This document shows positions 43,220 to 51,853 of a DNA stretch of 59,222 nucleotides, one piece after another. This stretch comes from a virus: the IMG/VR virus record IMGVR_UViG_3300042448_001136, positions 1 to 59,222 of that record; one strand, given 5' to 3'. Positions within the stretch are counted from its first letter, which is position 1; every line of letters starts with the position of its first letter. The notes under the pieces were generated by a model that saw only the letters and a program-made list of their open reading frames with translations, was not told where the DNA came from and ran no database searches. Both the position numbers and the translations under genes were made by a program.

Positions 43220-44016
43220 TGACACTTATAAAAATTATATTAGCAGCTTTTATAGTGCTTGCATTGACTGGCTGCGCATCATGGCCAATTCAGTTTGAGG
43301 CCAAAGAAGCCGAGCAAGTGGCACCAACTAAATTCAAGGTTCCGTTTCCTGAGCCTGAGTCAGGACAGCCAATCGTTGTTGCTGTGTATGCATTCACTGA
43401 TAAGACGGGACAGAGGAAGGACAGTGCAACGATTGCTAAACTTTCTTCCGCAGTAACACAGGGTGCTGAGTCTTTATTATTGAAAGCATTATCTGATGTT
43501 GGTGATGGCAAATGGTTTAGAATTGTTGAGCGTGTTGGTTTGGACAACTTATTAAAAGAACGTCAACTGATTCGTAGTGCAAGAGATGAAGCTAAAGAGC
43601 CAAATATACTTCGTCCTATATTGTATGCAGGCATGATTATTGAAGGATCAATTGTTTCGTATGATACGAACAAACGAACAGGTGGCTTCGGCGTAAGATA
43701 TTTGGGCGTGGGCCCAATGACGCAGTATCAGGAAGATATGGTTACAGTTTCACTTAGAGCAGTGAACGTACAAACAGGTGAAGTCATATTGACAGTCAAC
43801 ACACAGAAAACAATTTTGAGTGTTGCAACGTCATTATCGACATTCAAATTTTATGACCAAGGAAGAACCTCTTTTGAGGGTGAGATAGGTAGCACATCCA
43901 CTGAACCTGGAATATATGCAGTAAAAGCAGCAATAGATTTGGCTGTTGAAGAACTGGTATATCAGGGACAGCGAAAAGGACTTTGGCAATTCAAACAACT
44001 ACAATTAGGAGAATAA
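43219..44016 (+). CDS. csgG: CsgG-like outer-membrane secretion pore lipoprotein
   Basis: 265 aa. Lipoprotein signal with lipobox LALTGC. CsgG features: VVAVYAFTDKTGQRKDSATI, WFRIVERVGLDNLLKERQLI, AGMIIEGSIVSYDTN and the transmembrane hairpin region YQEDMVTVSLRAVNVQTGEV. In bacteria nine subunits form the curli export pore. In a phage it may export the curlin-like protein or open the outer membrane. Confidence 0.92.
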   Translation: MTLIKIILAAFIVLALTGCASWPIQFEAKEAEQVAPTKFKVPFPEPESGQPIVVAVYAFTDKTGQRKDSATIAKLSSAVTQGAESLLLKALSDVGDGKWFRIVERVGLDNLLKERQLIRSARDEAKEPNILRPILYAGMIIEGSIVSYDTNKRTGGFGVRYLGVGPMTQYQEDMVTVSLRAVNVQTGEVILTVNTQKTILSVATSLSTFKFYDQGRTSFEGEIGSTSTEPGIYAVKAAIDLAVEELVYQGQRKGLWQFKQLQLGE

Positions 44017-44021
44017 ATCCA

Positions 44022-44729
44022 ATGAAAAAGACAATACTTTTAGGTATCATGTCTTTATTATTCGTCACCAACATTTTTGCACAATCAAGTGGTGACAACT
44101 CAGTGTATATTGATCAGACGAATGCGGACAATTCTACAGTCAGCATTACACAAACAGGCTCAGGAAACAAAGTTGGTGATCGGAGCGATCTTGTTACGCC
44201 AGCATTCATCATAGACGGAAACGCTATGGACTTAACTATTGTTCAGGACGGAATGAACAACAGTATAGTCGGCAATTTTATTGGCGGTGACTCAATTGCA
44301 AACATCACACAAACTGGAAGCACAAACAGCACGACAATGACAATGGGCAACTTTGGCACAAACGCAGGAACAATGAATCTCACATTGACTGGTGATAACA
44401 ACACCACAAATTGGACATTCGGTCCAACTGCAAATGCTGGAAACTATCAATACAATTTGCTTGCTGTTGGTAACAGTAACGCAATCACCAGCACGATCAA
44501 CAGTAAGTATGTTGAAAACAACATAACAATTACTGGCGATTCAAACACATATACGACAACGCAATCTGGTGCAAACGGCACATCTCTGATCGCAGGTCAT
44601 AAGATAACCAGTACAATCATTGGCTCACAAAATGTGGTTTCAATCACTCAGAATGGAACAACAACTCCTAACATAGTGACGCTAAATGTTACAGGTTCTG
44701 GTACTACTCATACTATTATTCAGCACTAA
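44022..44729 (+). CDS. Curlin-like repeat protein
   Basis: 235 aa with signal peptide MKKTILLGIMSLLFVTNIFA. The mature part is built of Asn/Gln/Thr/Ser-rich repeats such as VYIDQTNADNSTVSITQTGS and ANITQTGSTNSTTM, the x-Q-x-G-x-x-N logic of CsgA/CsgB. A probable substrate of the CsgG pore. Its 3' end overlaps the FecR gene by 44 bases. Confidence 0.75.
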   Translation: MKKTILLGIMSLLFVTNIFAQSSGDNSVYIDQTNADNSTVSITQTGSGNKVGDRSDLVTPAFIIDGNAMDLTIVQDGMNNSIVGNFIGGDSIANITQTGSTNSTTMTMGNFGTNAGTMNLTLTGDNNTTNWTFGPTANAGNYQYNLLAVGNSNAITSTINSKYVENNITITGDSNTYTTTQSGANGTSLIAGHKITSTIIGSQNVVSITQNGTTTPNIVTLNVTGSGTTHTIIQH

Positions 44730-45714
44730 TTCTTACGCATCAATCGGCAAAGTTACTGAGGAGAAAGGTAGCGCAGAAATTGTCCGTAGCAAATCAAAAG
44801 TAGACGCCAAAATGAATGTTGGCGTTGAGGCTATGGACAGTATTCAAACTGCTAGAGGTGTAATAGGAATTACGTTTGAAGACGACACTAAAGTCCGTGT
44901 GACTGAACACTCACGTTTGGTCATAGATGATTTTGTGTACGATCCCAAATCAAAAGGTGCAGGTAAACTTGCCATGCGTGTTGCTTTGGGCACTGTGCGA
45001 TATGCCTCTGGTGGCATAGCAAAAGATAATAATAAAAACGTCAATATAAAAACACCAACAGCGACAGTCGCGGTTCGTGGTACGGCGTTTACTATGACTG
45101 TGGATGAAATTGGTCAATCTATGGTAATTCTTTTACCCAATGCTGACGGTTCTATTGGAGAGATTGAAGTGAGCAGCGCGATGGGATCGGTTGTACTCAC
45201 CCAAGCATTTCAAGCAACACACGTTTCAATGTCTGAGGTGAAGCCTATGAAACCAGTGTTGTTGAAATTGTCTGAGTCTGCAATAGACAATATGTTGATC
45301 GTGAGTCCACCAAAAGAAATCATTCGTCAATTATTGGAAGATAATTTGACAGCAAATGATCCTCTGGCATTTGTTGAACTTGATCGTAACGCACTTGATG
45401 TTCCTGTTTGGAAAGATGATCTATCGTTCAATGAATTGAACATCAATGCTCTTGATTCTGATTACTTGACTAATGAATTAGACTTTTTATTGATGAACAC
45501 CTTCAAAGTTGGTTTCAATGCTTTTACACAAGTGTATGTTATTGACAAAGGTGATAAATGGCAGATTGATAGGCAGATAACTCAAGCTGCAACGATACTA
45601 ATAAATAAAGAACGTGGTTATGAAATCATCCTGATACAAGATCGTTCCACAGTTACGGTCAAAAATCAAGACGATGTGACCAACAGGATTTATATAAAAC
45701 AGGTTTCAAAATGA
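44686..45714 (+). CDS. FecR-domain exported protein
   Basis: 342 aa. Signal peptide MLQVLVLLILLFSTNSYAS, then a FecR domain (about 20-180): GKVTEEKGSAEIVRS, GVEAMDSIQTARG, VRYASGGIAK, NIKTPTATVAVRGTAFTM. No anti-sigma N-terminus, so it is a periplasmic sensor or scaffold. Coupled to the CHASE2-cyclase gene by ATGA; FecR/CHASE2-cyclase pairs occur in bacterial genomes. Confidence 0.8.
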   Translation: MLQVLVLLILLFSTNSYASIGKVTEEKGSAEIVRSKSKVDAKMNVGVEAMDSIQTARGVIGITFEDDTKVRVTEHSRLVIDDFVYDPKSKGAGKLAMRVALGTVRYASGGIAKDNNKNVNIKTPTATVAVRGTAFTMTVDEIGQSMVILLPNADGSIGEIEVSSAMGSVVLTQAFQATHVSMSEVKPMKPVLLKLSESAIDNMLIVSPPKEIIRQLLEDNLTANDPLAFVELDRNALDVPVWKDDLSFNELNINALDSDYLTNELDFLLMNTFKVGFNAFTQVYVIDKGDKWQIDRQITQAATILINKERGYEIILIQDRSTVTVKNQDDVTNRIYIKQVSK

Positions 45715-47711
45715 AGAGATTACTATCGCCATGGCTAGCCATCATAACACTCATATTGTTGATTGGTGTTAGAATTGCTGATCCTTCATTTGTTGAATCC
45801 ACAAGGTTGCGTTATTTTGACCAACTTATAACATCAAAAGAGAGCACAGAGTCCGAACAAGTCGCTGTGGTAAACATAGATGACGAAACTATTCGGAAAC
45901 AAGGACAGTTCCCGTTCCCTCGTGGACAATATGCATCCATTGTTGCTGATCTTTATGGGCGTGGCGCTGGGCTGGTTGTTCTTAATATCTTCATGCCTGA
46001 TCGTGATAGGTTTGGTGAAGACAGTAAACTACTTTCTGTTTTAAAAGAATATCCTGTTGTATTTCCACATACAGCAACCGATGATCCGACAATAAAGAAT
46101 AATGCATTCAGACCTGGCGTTTCAATCATCGGTGAAGGTGATCCAGGAATCAAGTATGATTCCATTTTATCTAACGTAAAGGTTATCAATGAAAACGCTG
46201 CTGGTATTGGTATTGTCAACACTATTCCTGAACTTGACGGCGTTGTCCGAAGAGTCCCAATGCTCATCAACATCGGTGGGCAACTATATCCAAGTATCTC
46301 ACTTGAAACCCTGCGAGTCGCCGCGGGTGACCCTTCCTTTCAAGTCAAGATCAACGATGGAGCAATTGAGGCAGTTAGAATTCCACAGTTTGGAAAAATC
46401 ACAACAGACAGTTACAGTAGAGTCTGGGTGGATTGGTCATCCCGAGCGCCCGAATATTCCTTGGCTAATTTGCCAAAAGACTTCGGTGGTAAAATTGTCA
46501 TTGTTGGACTATCCGCCAGAGGACTCAACAATCCAGTCGCAACAGCAAGAGGTGAAGTCTACCCACACCACTTGCAAGCCTCTGTCCTCGACACGGTAGC
46601 AAGCGGGACAAACATATCGCGACCAGACTGGGCAACTGGTGCAGAATTGATTTCAATCGTGTTGGTGTGTTTGATTACACTAGCACTCACTAGGTTTACA
46701 CATGGATACATATTCGCAATCTTATTCGCCGTTGCAGCATACTACACAAGCCATGAGTTATTTTTACGATCAGGCTATTTGGTTGATGCTGTGTGGCCGA
46801 TACTTACCGTTACCCTTGTCTCTTTCCACGGCTACGTTGTCAAATTCTTGGTTGAACTACGCCAAAAATTACAAATCAAAAAGCAATTCGGAACCTACCT
46901 TTCACCAGCTTTGGTTGAAAAGCTCCAACGAAATCCTGAACTACTACAACTTGGTGGCGAATCAAGAGAACTTTCAATAATGTTCACCGATGTGCGAGGA
47001 TTCACTGCGATATCTGAGCACTACGGTAAAGACGTTCAAGGATTGACAAAGATCATGAACCGTTACATGACGGCTATGACGAAACAAATTATAGAGAACA
47101 ATGGCACACTTGATAAGTATATTGGTGATGCTCAAATGGCGTTTTGGAACGCACCAGTTGATGAACCGAATCACGCTAAGATGGCGGTGAAGACTGCACT
47201 AGAAATGATGGATAGTTTAGATGCATTCAATAAAGAAGTTGTCGCTGAAGGTGTTCCGGCTTTTGGCATGGGTCTTGGTATTAATACTGGAGTTGTTGTT
47301 GTTGGTAATATGGGCAGTGACCAGCGTTTTGACTATACTTGTCTTGGTGATCATGTCAATCTCGCAGCTAGGCTTGAAGGCCAGTCAAAGCCTTATGGTG
47401 TGCGTATCGTTCTTGGTCCTCAAACTGCAAATCAAGTATCCGACTCTTACAGTATCTTTGAATTGGATTGTATTGCAGTTAAGGGCAAGAAGGAGGGTGT
47501 TAAAATCTACACCCTCGCAATAGAAACGGAACTCCACCGAGAATTCTTAGAGAGATACTATGCTGGAAATTGGGACGATGCGGTCAGGTCAATTTACTAT
47601 TGCAAGAATGCAAGCCCAGAAATGATTCCGTACTATGATGCAATGCTTGAGAGATTACAAGAAGGTAAGCCCGCAAACTGGGACGGAACATTTAGAGCAA
47701 CAAGCAAGTAA
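45711..47711 (+). CDS. CHASE2 sensor - class III adenylate/guanylate cyclase
   Basis: 666 aa. TM1 about 8-22; periplasmic CHASE2 domain about 30-300 (AVVNIDDETIRKQGQFPFPR, GKIVIVGLSARGLNNPVATA); three TM helices about 310-375; a coiled linker; catalytic domain about 415-600 with MFTDVRGFTAISE (metal Asp), DKYIGDAQMAFWNAP (second Asp), MGLGINTGVVVVGNMGS and YTCLGDHVNLAARLE (Asn/Arg). Catalytic residues look intact, so it should make cAMP or cGMP in response to a periplasmic signal. Very unusual cargo for a phage. Confidence 0.9.
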   Translation: MKRLLSPWLAIITLILLIGVRIADPSFVESTRLRYFDQLITSKESTESEQVAVVNIDDETIRKQGQFPFPRGQYASIVADLYGRGAGLVVLNIFMPDRDRFGEDSKLLSVLKEYPVVFPHTATDDPTIKNNAFRPGVSIIGEGDPGIKYDSILSNVKVINENAAGIGIVNTIPELDGVVRRVPMLINIGGQLYPSISLETLRVAAGDPSFQVKINDGAIEAVRIPQFGKITTDSYSRVWVDWSSRAPEYSLANLPKDFGGKIVIVGLSARGLNNPVATARGEVYPHHLQASVLDTVASGTNISRPDWATGAELISIVLVCLITLALTRFTHGYIFAILFAVAAYYTSHELFLRSGYLVDAVWPILTVTLVSFHGYVVKFLVELRQKLQIKKQFGTYLSPALVEKLQRNPELLQLGGESRELSIMFTDVRGFTAISEHYGKDVQGLTKIMNRYMTAMTKQIIENNGTLDKYIGDAQMAFWNAPVDEPNHAKMAVKTALEMMDSLDAFNKEVVAEGVPAFGMGLGINTGVVVVGNMGSDQRFDYTCLGDHVNLAARLEGQSKPYGVRIVLGPQTANQVSDSYSIFELDCIAVKGKKEGVKIYTLAIETELHREFLERYYAGNWDDAVRSIYYCKNASPEMIPYYDAMLERLQEGKPANWDGTFRATSK

Positions 47712-48056
47712 TTAGCCTTCACCTGCGGATGCCGTTTTAACGTCTTCTTGGTCAATGCCTTTCGCTGATGCTGTGATAATCTTTTTGTTGATTTCTTCTT
47801 CGGCAATCACACGTTCATGTTCAATTGTTTTGCCGCGTAAGTGGAGAACAACATCAACCTTTTGATTCAGGCGAATCAAATCATTGTCTAGCATACGAAT
47901 ACGATCAATCAATGCGATTAGAACAGTGTTTGCGTTACTCAACACAGGTTTGACTTCTTTTGTGGCCCAAGTCCATACAAAAAATATCATGTATCCCATG
48001 CCACCTGCAGCAACGATGGGAAATCCATACTTATTGATCAGTTCTACTGGATCCAT
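47712..48056 (-). CDS. Membrane protein, holin-like candidate
   Basis: 114 aa. One N-terminal TM (YGFPIVAAGGMGYMIFFVWT) and a long charged coiled tail. Paralogous in layout to the 48514 gene (N-terminal TM then NANTV...IDRIRMLDNDLIRLNQ versus DNRVKTMNHDVIRID). Two such proteins together resemble BhlA/holin-type pairs; lysis role inferred. Confidence 0.55.
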   Translation of the reverse strand: MDPVELINKYGFPIVAAGGMGYMIFFVWTWATKEVKPVLSNANTVLIALIDRIRMLDNDLIRLNQKVDVVLHLRGKTIEHERVIAEEEINKKIITASAKGIDQEDVKTASAGEG

Positions 48057-48216
48057 CTTTTACGACCTTTCGGAGAATGATTCTACCATCAAAGCTAACG
48101 TGTACAATAAACTGATCGCCGCTTGCAACTTGCAAACTTTTTGCAGCCAGCTCTTTGTCCATCAGGATTGAACCGTCAGGAAGGGTCTCAAAATAATAAT
48201 CTGCGAATAACATCAA
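48031..48216 (-). CDS. Small late protein, unknown
   Basis: 61 aa: MMLFADYYFETLPDGSILMD then HVSFDGRIILRKVVKDGS. Beta-rich. Overlaps the start of the holin-like gene by 26 bases. AAGGAG precedes the ATG. Confidence 0.55.
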   Translation of the reverse strand: MMLFADYYFETLPDGSILMDKELAAKSLQVASGDQFIVHVSFDGRIILRKVVKDGSSRTDQ

Positions 48217-48235
48217 TCACTCCTTTTATAAGTAC

Positions 48236-48514
48236 TTAATCACGGCGCGCATCATTTTTACCATCAGCCCTGGCGATTCTATTTACGTCAGGCTTCAAAC
48301 CAAGCGCATTTGACACAACGGTATCAATACGGATAACATCATGGTTCATAGTCTTCACACGGTTATCCAGTGCTGTAATTATACCAGCCAAACCCTGTAC
48401 AGAACCCATAACTCCTGCTAGAATAAACTTCAACGTTAGAAAAATAAAGTATCCGCCAGCAAGTGCTGCCGCGATAGGAAACCCTAGCTCCGCAACTAAT
48501 CTAAAAAAGTCCAT
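48236..48514 (-). CDS. Membrane protein, holin-like candidate 2
   Basis: 92 aa. N-terminal hydrophobic segments (LGFPIAAALAGGYFIFLTLK then FILAGVMGSVQGLAG), then a charged tail. Shares LGFPI..A.AGGY and the DNRV...D.IRID register with the 48056 gene, so probably a paralogue. Confidence 0.55.
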   Translation of the reverse strand: MDFFRLVAELGFPIAAALAGGYFIFLTLKFILAGVMGSVQGLAGIITALDNRVKTMNHDVIRIDTVVSNALGLKPDVNRIARADGKNDARRD

Positions 48515-48537
48515 GTCCGTTCCTTTGTCATTTTACC

Positions 48538-48545
48538 TATTTATC
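48538..48545 (-). promoter_or_regulatory. Late-promoter-like GATAAATA, leftward
   Basis: Minus-strand GATAAATA, 24 bp upstream of ATG 48514, with AAGGAAC between. Confidence 0.55.
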
Positions 48546-48589
48546 GGTAACAATACTTGACTAAAAATTGTGAGAACTAAAGTTGTATA

Positions 48590-48617
48590 TTGACATTCCA
48601 CCAACTCCTGGTATAAT
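48590..48617 (+). promoter_or_regulatory. Early promoter with upstream element
   Basis: TTGACA, 16 bp, TATAAT; upstream CTTGACTAAAAATTGTGAG resembles the elements at 29265 and 31595. Confidence 0.8.
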
Positions 48618-48649
48618 AGAGCCATAGATTGATAGAAAAGGACTGAAAA

Positions 48650-49060
48650 ATGGCTTACATGAACCAAGAACGCAAGGCTAAGATCAAAGCAAATCTGGAT
48701 TTGGCACTGAAAGGTACTGGCGTAAAGTACACCCTAAAGTGCTCCAACTTGTCCATTACTTGTACCATCAAGTCCGCTCCTGTTGATTTTATTGCAAACT
48801 CCAACGAGACTTGCGGTAAAGACTTTTATCAAGTTGCGAAGGGTTTCAAACCGAATACATATGGATATGATCAAGTTAATCCGTATTGGTTCAAAGAACA
48901 TTATTCTGGCAAGGCTCTGGAACTAATGTCTAAAATTGTAAAAGCTATGTATTCCGCTGACTATTACGATAATTCAGATTCTCAGTCAGATTATTTTGAT
49001 ACTGCATACTATGCTCATATCAATATCGGTACTTACGATAAGCCTTTTGTTGTCTCATAA
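48650..49060 (+). CDS. Conserved phage protein, unknown
   Basis: 136 aa: MAYMNQERKAKIKANLDLAL then VNPYWFKEHYSGKALELM and DYYDNSDSQSDYFDTAYYAH. A well spread family in tailed phages and plasmids, sometimes fused to larger accessory proteins; unknown function. Behind the strong promoter at 48590. Confidence 0.75.
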   Translation: MAYMNQERKAKIKANLDLALKGTGVKYTLKCSNLSITCTIKSAPVDFIANSNETCGKDFYQVAKGFKPNTYGYDQVNPYWFKEHYSGKALELMSKIVKAMYSADYYDNSDSQSDYFDTAYYAHINIGTYDKPFVVS

Positions 49061-49083
49061 TATAATAATGAATTGGACTGATT

Positions 49084-49377
49084 ATGCCTCAGGGCGTTTA
49101 TATTTTACTTACTAGCGATGGAGCACGAGTTGCTTCATCGGACGATTATGATTCGCTATTTGATGGTTTTATGCCTGACATGCGCAAATATATTCATCGC
49201 GATAATTTTGTTTCCTGTTTTGGCAACTCGGTTGTAATGGCTGAGCGTGAAGCTCTGGCTGTTGCCAGAAACGTTGCAAAAGCGTATAATGAAATGCCCG
49301 ATGGTATCCGTGTTCTTACTGATTATCGTTTTTATACATTTGAGGATTTGAAAAATGGCTCGGCTTCCAAAAATTGA
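49084..49377 (+). CDS. Phage protein, unknown
   Basis: 97 aa: MPQGVYILLTSDGARVASSD, one alpha/beta unit. Overlaps the next gene by 23 bases. Confidence 0.6.
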   Translation: MPQGVYILLTSDGARVASSDDYDSLFDGFMPDMRKYIHRDNFVSCFGNSVVMAEREALAVARNVAKAYNEMPDGIRVLTDYRFYTFEDLKNGSASKN

Positions 49378-50404
49378 AGAACCTAAATTTGTTGGTCCAA
49401 TGTCTAAGTTGGACATGGCGAATGCGCTAAATTGGTATCACCAAAATTTTGAAAATAAAGATGCTCAACGTTTTGTTGAGGAATATATCAAGCGCCACAA
49501 ACTGACTGGTCGCCTTGATACATCAAAAAGCTATCTGACTATGGGTTGGTTGTGCCGTCTTGCAACTAACGGCAATGATGTTGGTGAGTCGGGAAATAAA
49601 ACACTGCGAGTAAATCTTCCGCAGATTCTTACCATAGAAAAAGTGGTCGTCATTGATTCTGTTGCACCTGCGACACCCACATTTTCAATCCAGGATCGCC
49701 TGCGGGAGAAAGTTGCTGAGATTGCTGGCGAACTTGACGGTGCGGTGGATGAATATATTGTAAGCGGTTATAAGACACAAAAATCACCACTGGCTGTAAT
49801 GAGAGACACAGCTAAGGGTGTTCATGCACATCGTTTGGTTGAGATATTCCGAAAGCGCCGGATTGAATTTGATAGTGTATTGACCAGCACAGACAGTCAA
49901 GTCAAAGAAGGTTATTCCAACTTCACAAAACCACAACTTAAAAAAGTGATCGCATACTATGATCAAATTATCATGGATGCATTGAAGATTGCTGGTGAAG
50001 CAAAGGAAAGCCGTAAGCCTCGCGCACGTAAGAAGAAAAGCCCAGATCAGTTGGTTTCCAAAATGCAGTACCTTGATAAATTTGATGAACTCAAATTGGA
50101 ATCTATTCCTGCAAAACAAATTATTGGCTCAACACAGTTGTGGGTATATAATACAAAGAATAAAAAACTTGGTGTTTACCACGCCGAAGATGCCGGTGGT
50201 TTTGGTGTGAATGGCTCAACACTTACCAACTTCAATGAAGGTAAATCTGTGGCACGAACTCTAAGAAAACCAAAAGATGTATTGACAAATGTGATGAAAT
50301 CTGGTAAGATAGCATTGCGAAACATTCTTCCAGCACTCACTACTGCTGAGACTCCACTAACAGGTCGTATCAATAAAGATACGATCCTACTCAAGGTATT
50401 ATAA
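49355..50404 (+). CDS. Conserved large-phage protein, unknown
   Basis: 349 aa, largely helical, with a basic stretch SRKPRARKKKSPDQLVSKMQ near residue 220 and a C-terminal beta domain (TQLWVYNTKNKKLGVYHAED). It sits just before RNase H, as related hypothetical proteins do in cyanophage genomes; likely in replication or repair, unproven. Confidence 0.65.
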   Translation: MARLPKIEEPKFVGPMSKLDMANALNWYHQNFENKDAQRFVEEYIKRHKLTGRLDTSKSYLTMGWLCRLATNGNDVGESGNKTLRVNLPQILTIEKVVVIDSVAPATPTFSIQDRLREKVAEIAGELDGAVDEYIVSGYKTQKSPLAVMRDTAKGVHAHRLVEIFRKRRIEFDSVLTSTDSQVKEGYSNFTKPQLKKVIAYYDQIIMDALKIAGEAKESRKPRARKKKSPDQLVSKMQYLDKFDELKLESIPAKQIIGSTQLWVYNTKNKKLGVYHAEDAGGFGVNGSTLTNFNEGKSVARTLRKPKDVLTNVMKSGKIALRNILPALTTAETPLTGRINKDTILLKVL

Positions 50405-51243
50405 TGCTCATTTTTGATTTCAACCAGGTGATTATCGCCAACTTGATGGAACAGATTGGTTCCTCAAAGACTGCTGTAGAAGAGTCACTTGTGCGTCACA
50501 TGGTATTGAATACCATCCGTGCTAACGTCCGAAAGTTTCGTGAATATGGCGAAGTAGTTATTGCATGTGATAACAAGCGATACTGGCGCCGTGATTACTT
50601 CCCACTATACAAAGCTAACCGCAAGAAAAATCGTGATTCATCTGGTCATGATTGGCCTGCCATTTTTGAGTGCATGAAAAATGTACGTGAAGAATTGAAA
50701 CAACATGCGCCATACCGTGTGCTTGATGTTGATGGTGCCGAAGCTGATGACGTTATCGGTGTACTCACACAGAAAATGGCACAGACTGAAAAAGTCTTGA
50801 TTCTATCAAGTGACAAAGATTTTGTCCAGCTTCAAACTAATCCAAACGTCAAACAGTATTCACCCACAATGAAGAAATTCATTACTACAACTGATGCCGC
50901 CAGCCAGTTGACAGAATTGATCATTCGTGGCGATAGTGGCGACGGCATTCCCAATGTCATGTCGGCCGACAACTGCCTCGCTGATGGCATTCGCCAAAAA
51001 GCTATCACTGAGAAAGTCATGAATGATGTTATTGAAAAAGCACGTGGCACTATGCCGGAGTCTTTGGCACGAAACTGGCACCGAAATCAAACACTGATTG
51101 ACTTGTCTTTTATTCCAGAAAATATTCAAAATTCTATTTTGACTACATATAGTGATACAAAGCCTGCTACTCGGCAGCAATTTATGAATTACATGATCGC
51201 AAATAGACTCAAGAATTTACTTGAGATAATTGATGAATTTTAA
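50404..51243 (+). CDS. rnh: RNase H / 5'-3' flap exonuclease (T4 Rnh-like)
   Basis: 279 aa FEN-family nuclease. MLIFDFNQVI (first Asp), ACDNKRYWRRDYFPLYKANR (Asp and clamp Arg/Lys), DVDGAEADDVIGVL (acidic cluster), LILSSDKDFVQL (Asp pair) and IRGDSGDGIPN (last Asp pair). Removes RNA primers. ATG overlaps the previous stop (TAATG). Confidence 0.92.
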   Translation: MLIFDFNQVIIANLMEQIGSSKTAVEESLVRHMVLNTIRANVRKFREYGEVVIACDNKRYWRRDYFPLYKANRKKNRDSSGHDWPAIFECMKNVREELKQHAPYRVLDVDGAEADDVIGVLTQKMAQTEKVLILSSDKDFVQLQTNPNVKQYSPTMKKFITTTDAASQLTELIIRGDSGDGIPNVMSADNCLADGIRQKAITEKVMNDVIEKARGTMPESLARNWHRNQTLIDLSFIPENIQNSILTTYSDTKPATRQQFMNYMIANRLKNLLEIIDEF

Positions 51244-51250
51244 GGAAAAT

Positions 51251-51685
51251 ATGAAATCCAATTTAATGTACCATGAGGTAATTGAACTCTTTGAGAAACA
51301 AGAGAATAAGGCCTCGCGCATTGCAGTTTTACAGAAACATGCCGACAAGAATTTTGTTGGCTTTTTGTGCATTGCGCTTGATCCGAATGTGTCATTTGAT
51401 GTTGATATTCCTGAGTATCGCCCATCGGTTGATCCTGCAGGACTAAACATTCTGTATTTGCATAATGAGGTGTCAAGACTTTACCGTTTCATTAAGGATC
51501 ATCCTCGCCGGGCACTCGGCCTAAGCTCAGAAAAACAAAAAAGTTTGTTGATTTCTTTGTTGGAAGCCCTCCATAAAGATGAAGCTGATTTATTGGTTCG
51601 TTGTATCAAAAAAGATTTGCGTGTTCCATTTCTAACTGCAAAGTTGGTCAAGGAAGCGTTTCCTGGTGTTGAGATTGGAGATTAA
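51251..51685 (+). CDS. Conserved T4-like phage protein (possibly DUF6433)
   Basis: 144 aa, helical: YHEVIELFEKQENKASRIAV, PEYRPSVDPAGLNILYLHNE, LLEALHKDEADLLVRCI. Family typical of T4-like phages next to rnh; function unknown. ATG 51251 has AAGGAAAA upstream. Confidence 0.65.
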   Translation: MKSNLMYHEVIELFEKQENKASRIAVLQKHADKNFVGFLCIALDPNVSFDVDIPEYRPSVDPAGLNILYLHNEVSRLYRFIKDHPRRALGLSSEKQKSLLISLLEALHKDEADLLVRCIKKDLRVPFLTAKLVKEAFPGVEIGD

Positions 51686-51853
51686 ATGTCAGACGGTGGA
51701 AAAGGCAGTAAGCCAAGACCATATAGTGTTTCTCAGGCGGAATATGATAGTCGCTGGGATGCTATTTTTTGTAGAGATTTGAAAGATGATGAACTTCCAG
51801 ATTCAGAACAATCAGAAAAAGCTGATGCAGAGAAACACGAAACGAAAACTTGA
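51686..51853 (+). CDS. 55-residue conserved phage protein
   Basis: MSDGGKGSKPRPYSVSQAEY then DSRWDAIFCRD and an acidic tail. This SDGGKGS.pRp...EY..rWD pattern recurs in many phages; unknown function. ATG directly follows the upstream stop. Confidence 0.7.
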   Translation: MSDGGKGSKPRPYSVSQAEYDSRWDAIFCRDLKDDELPDSEQSEKADAEKHETKT

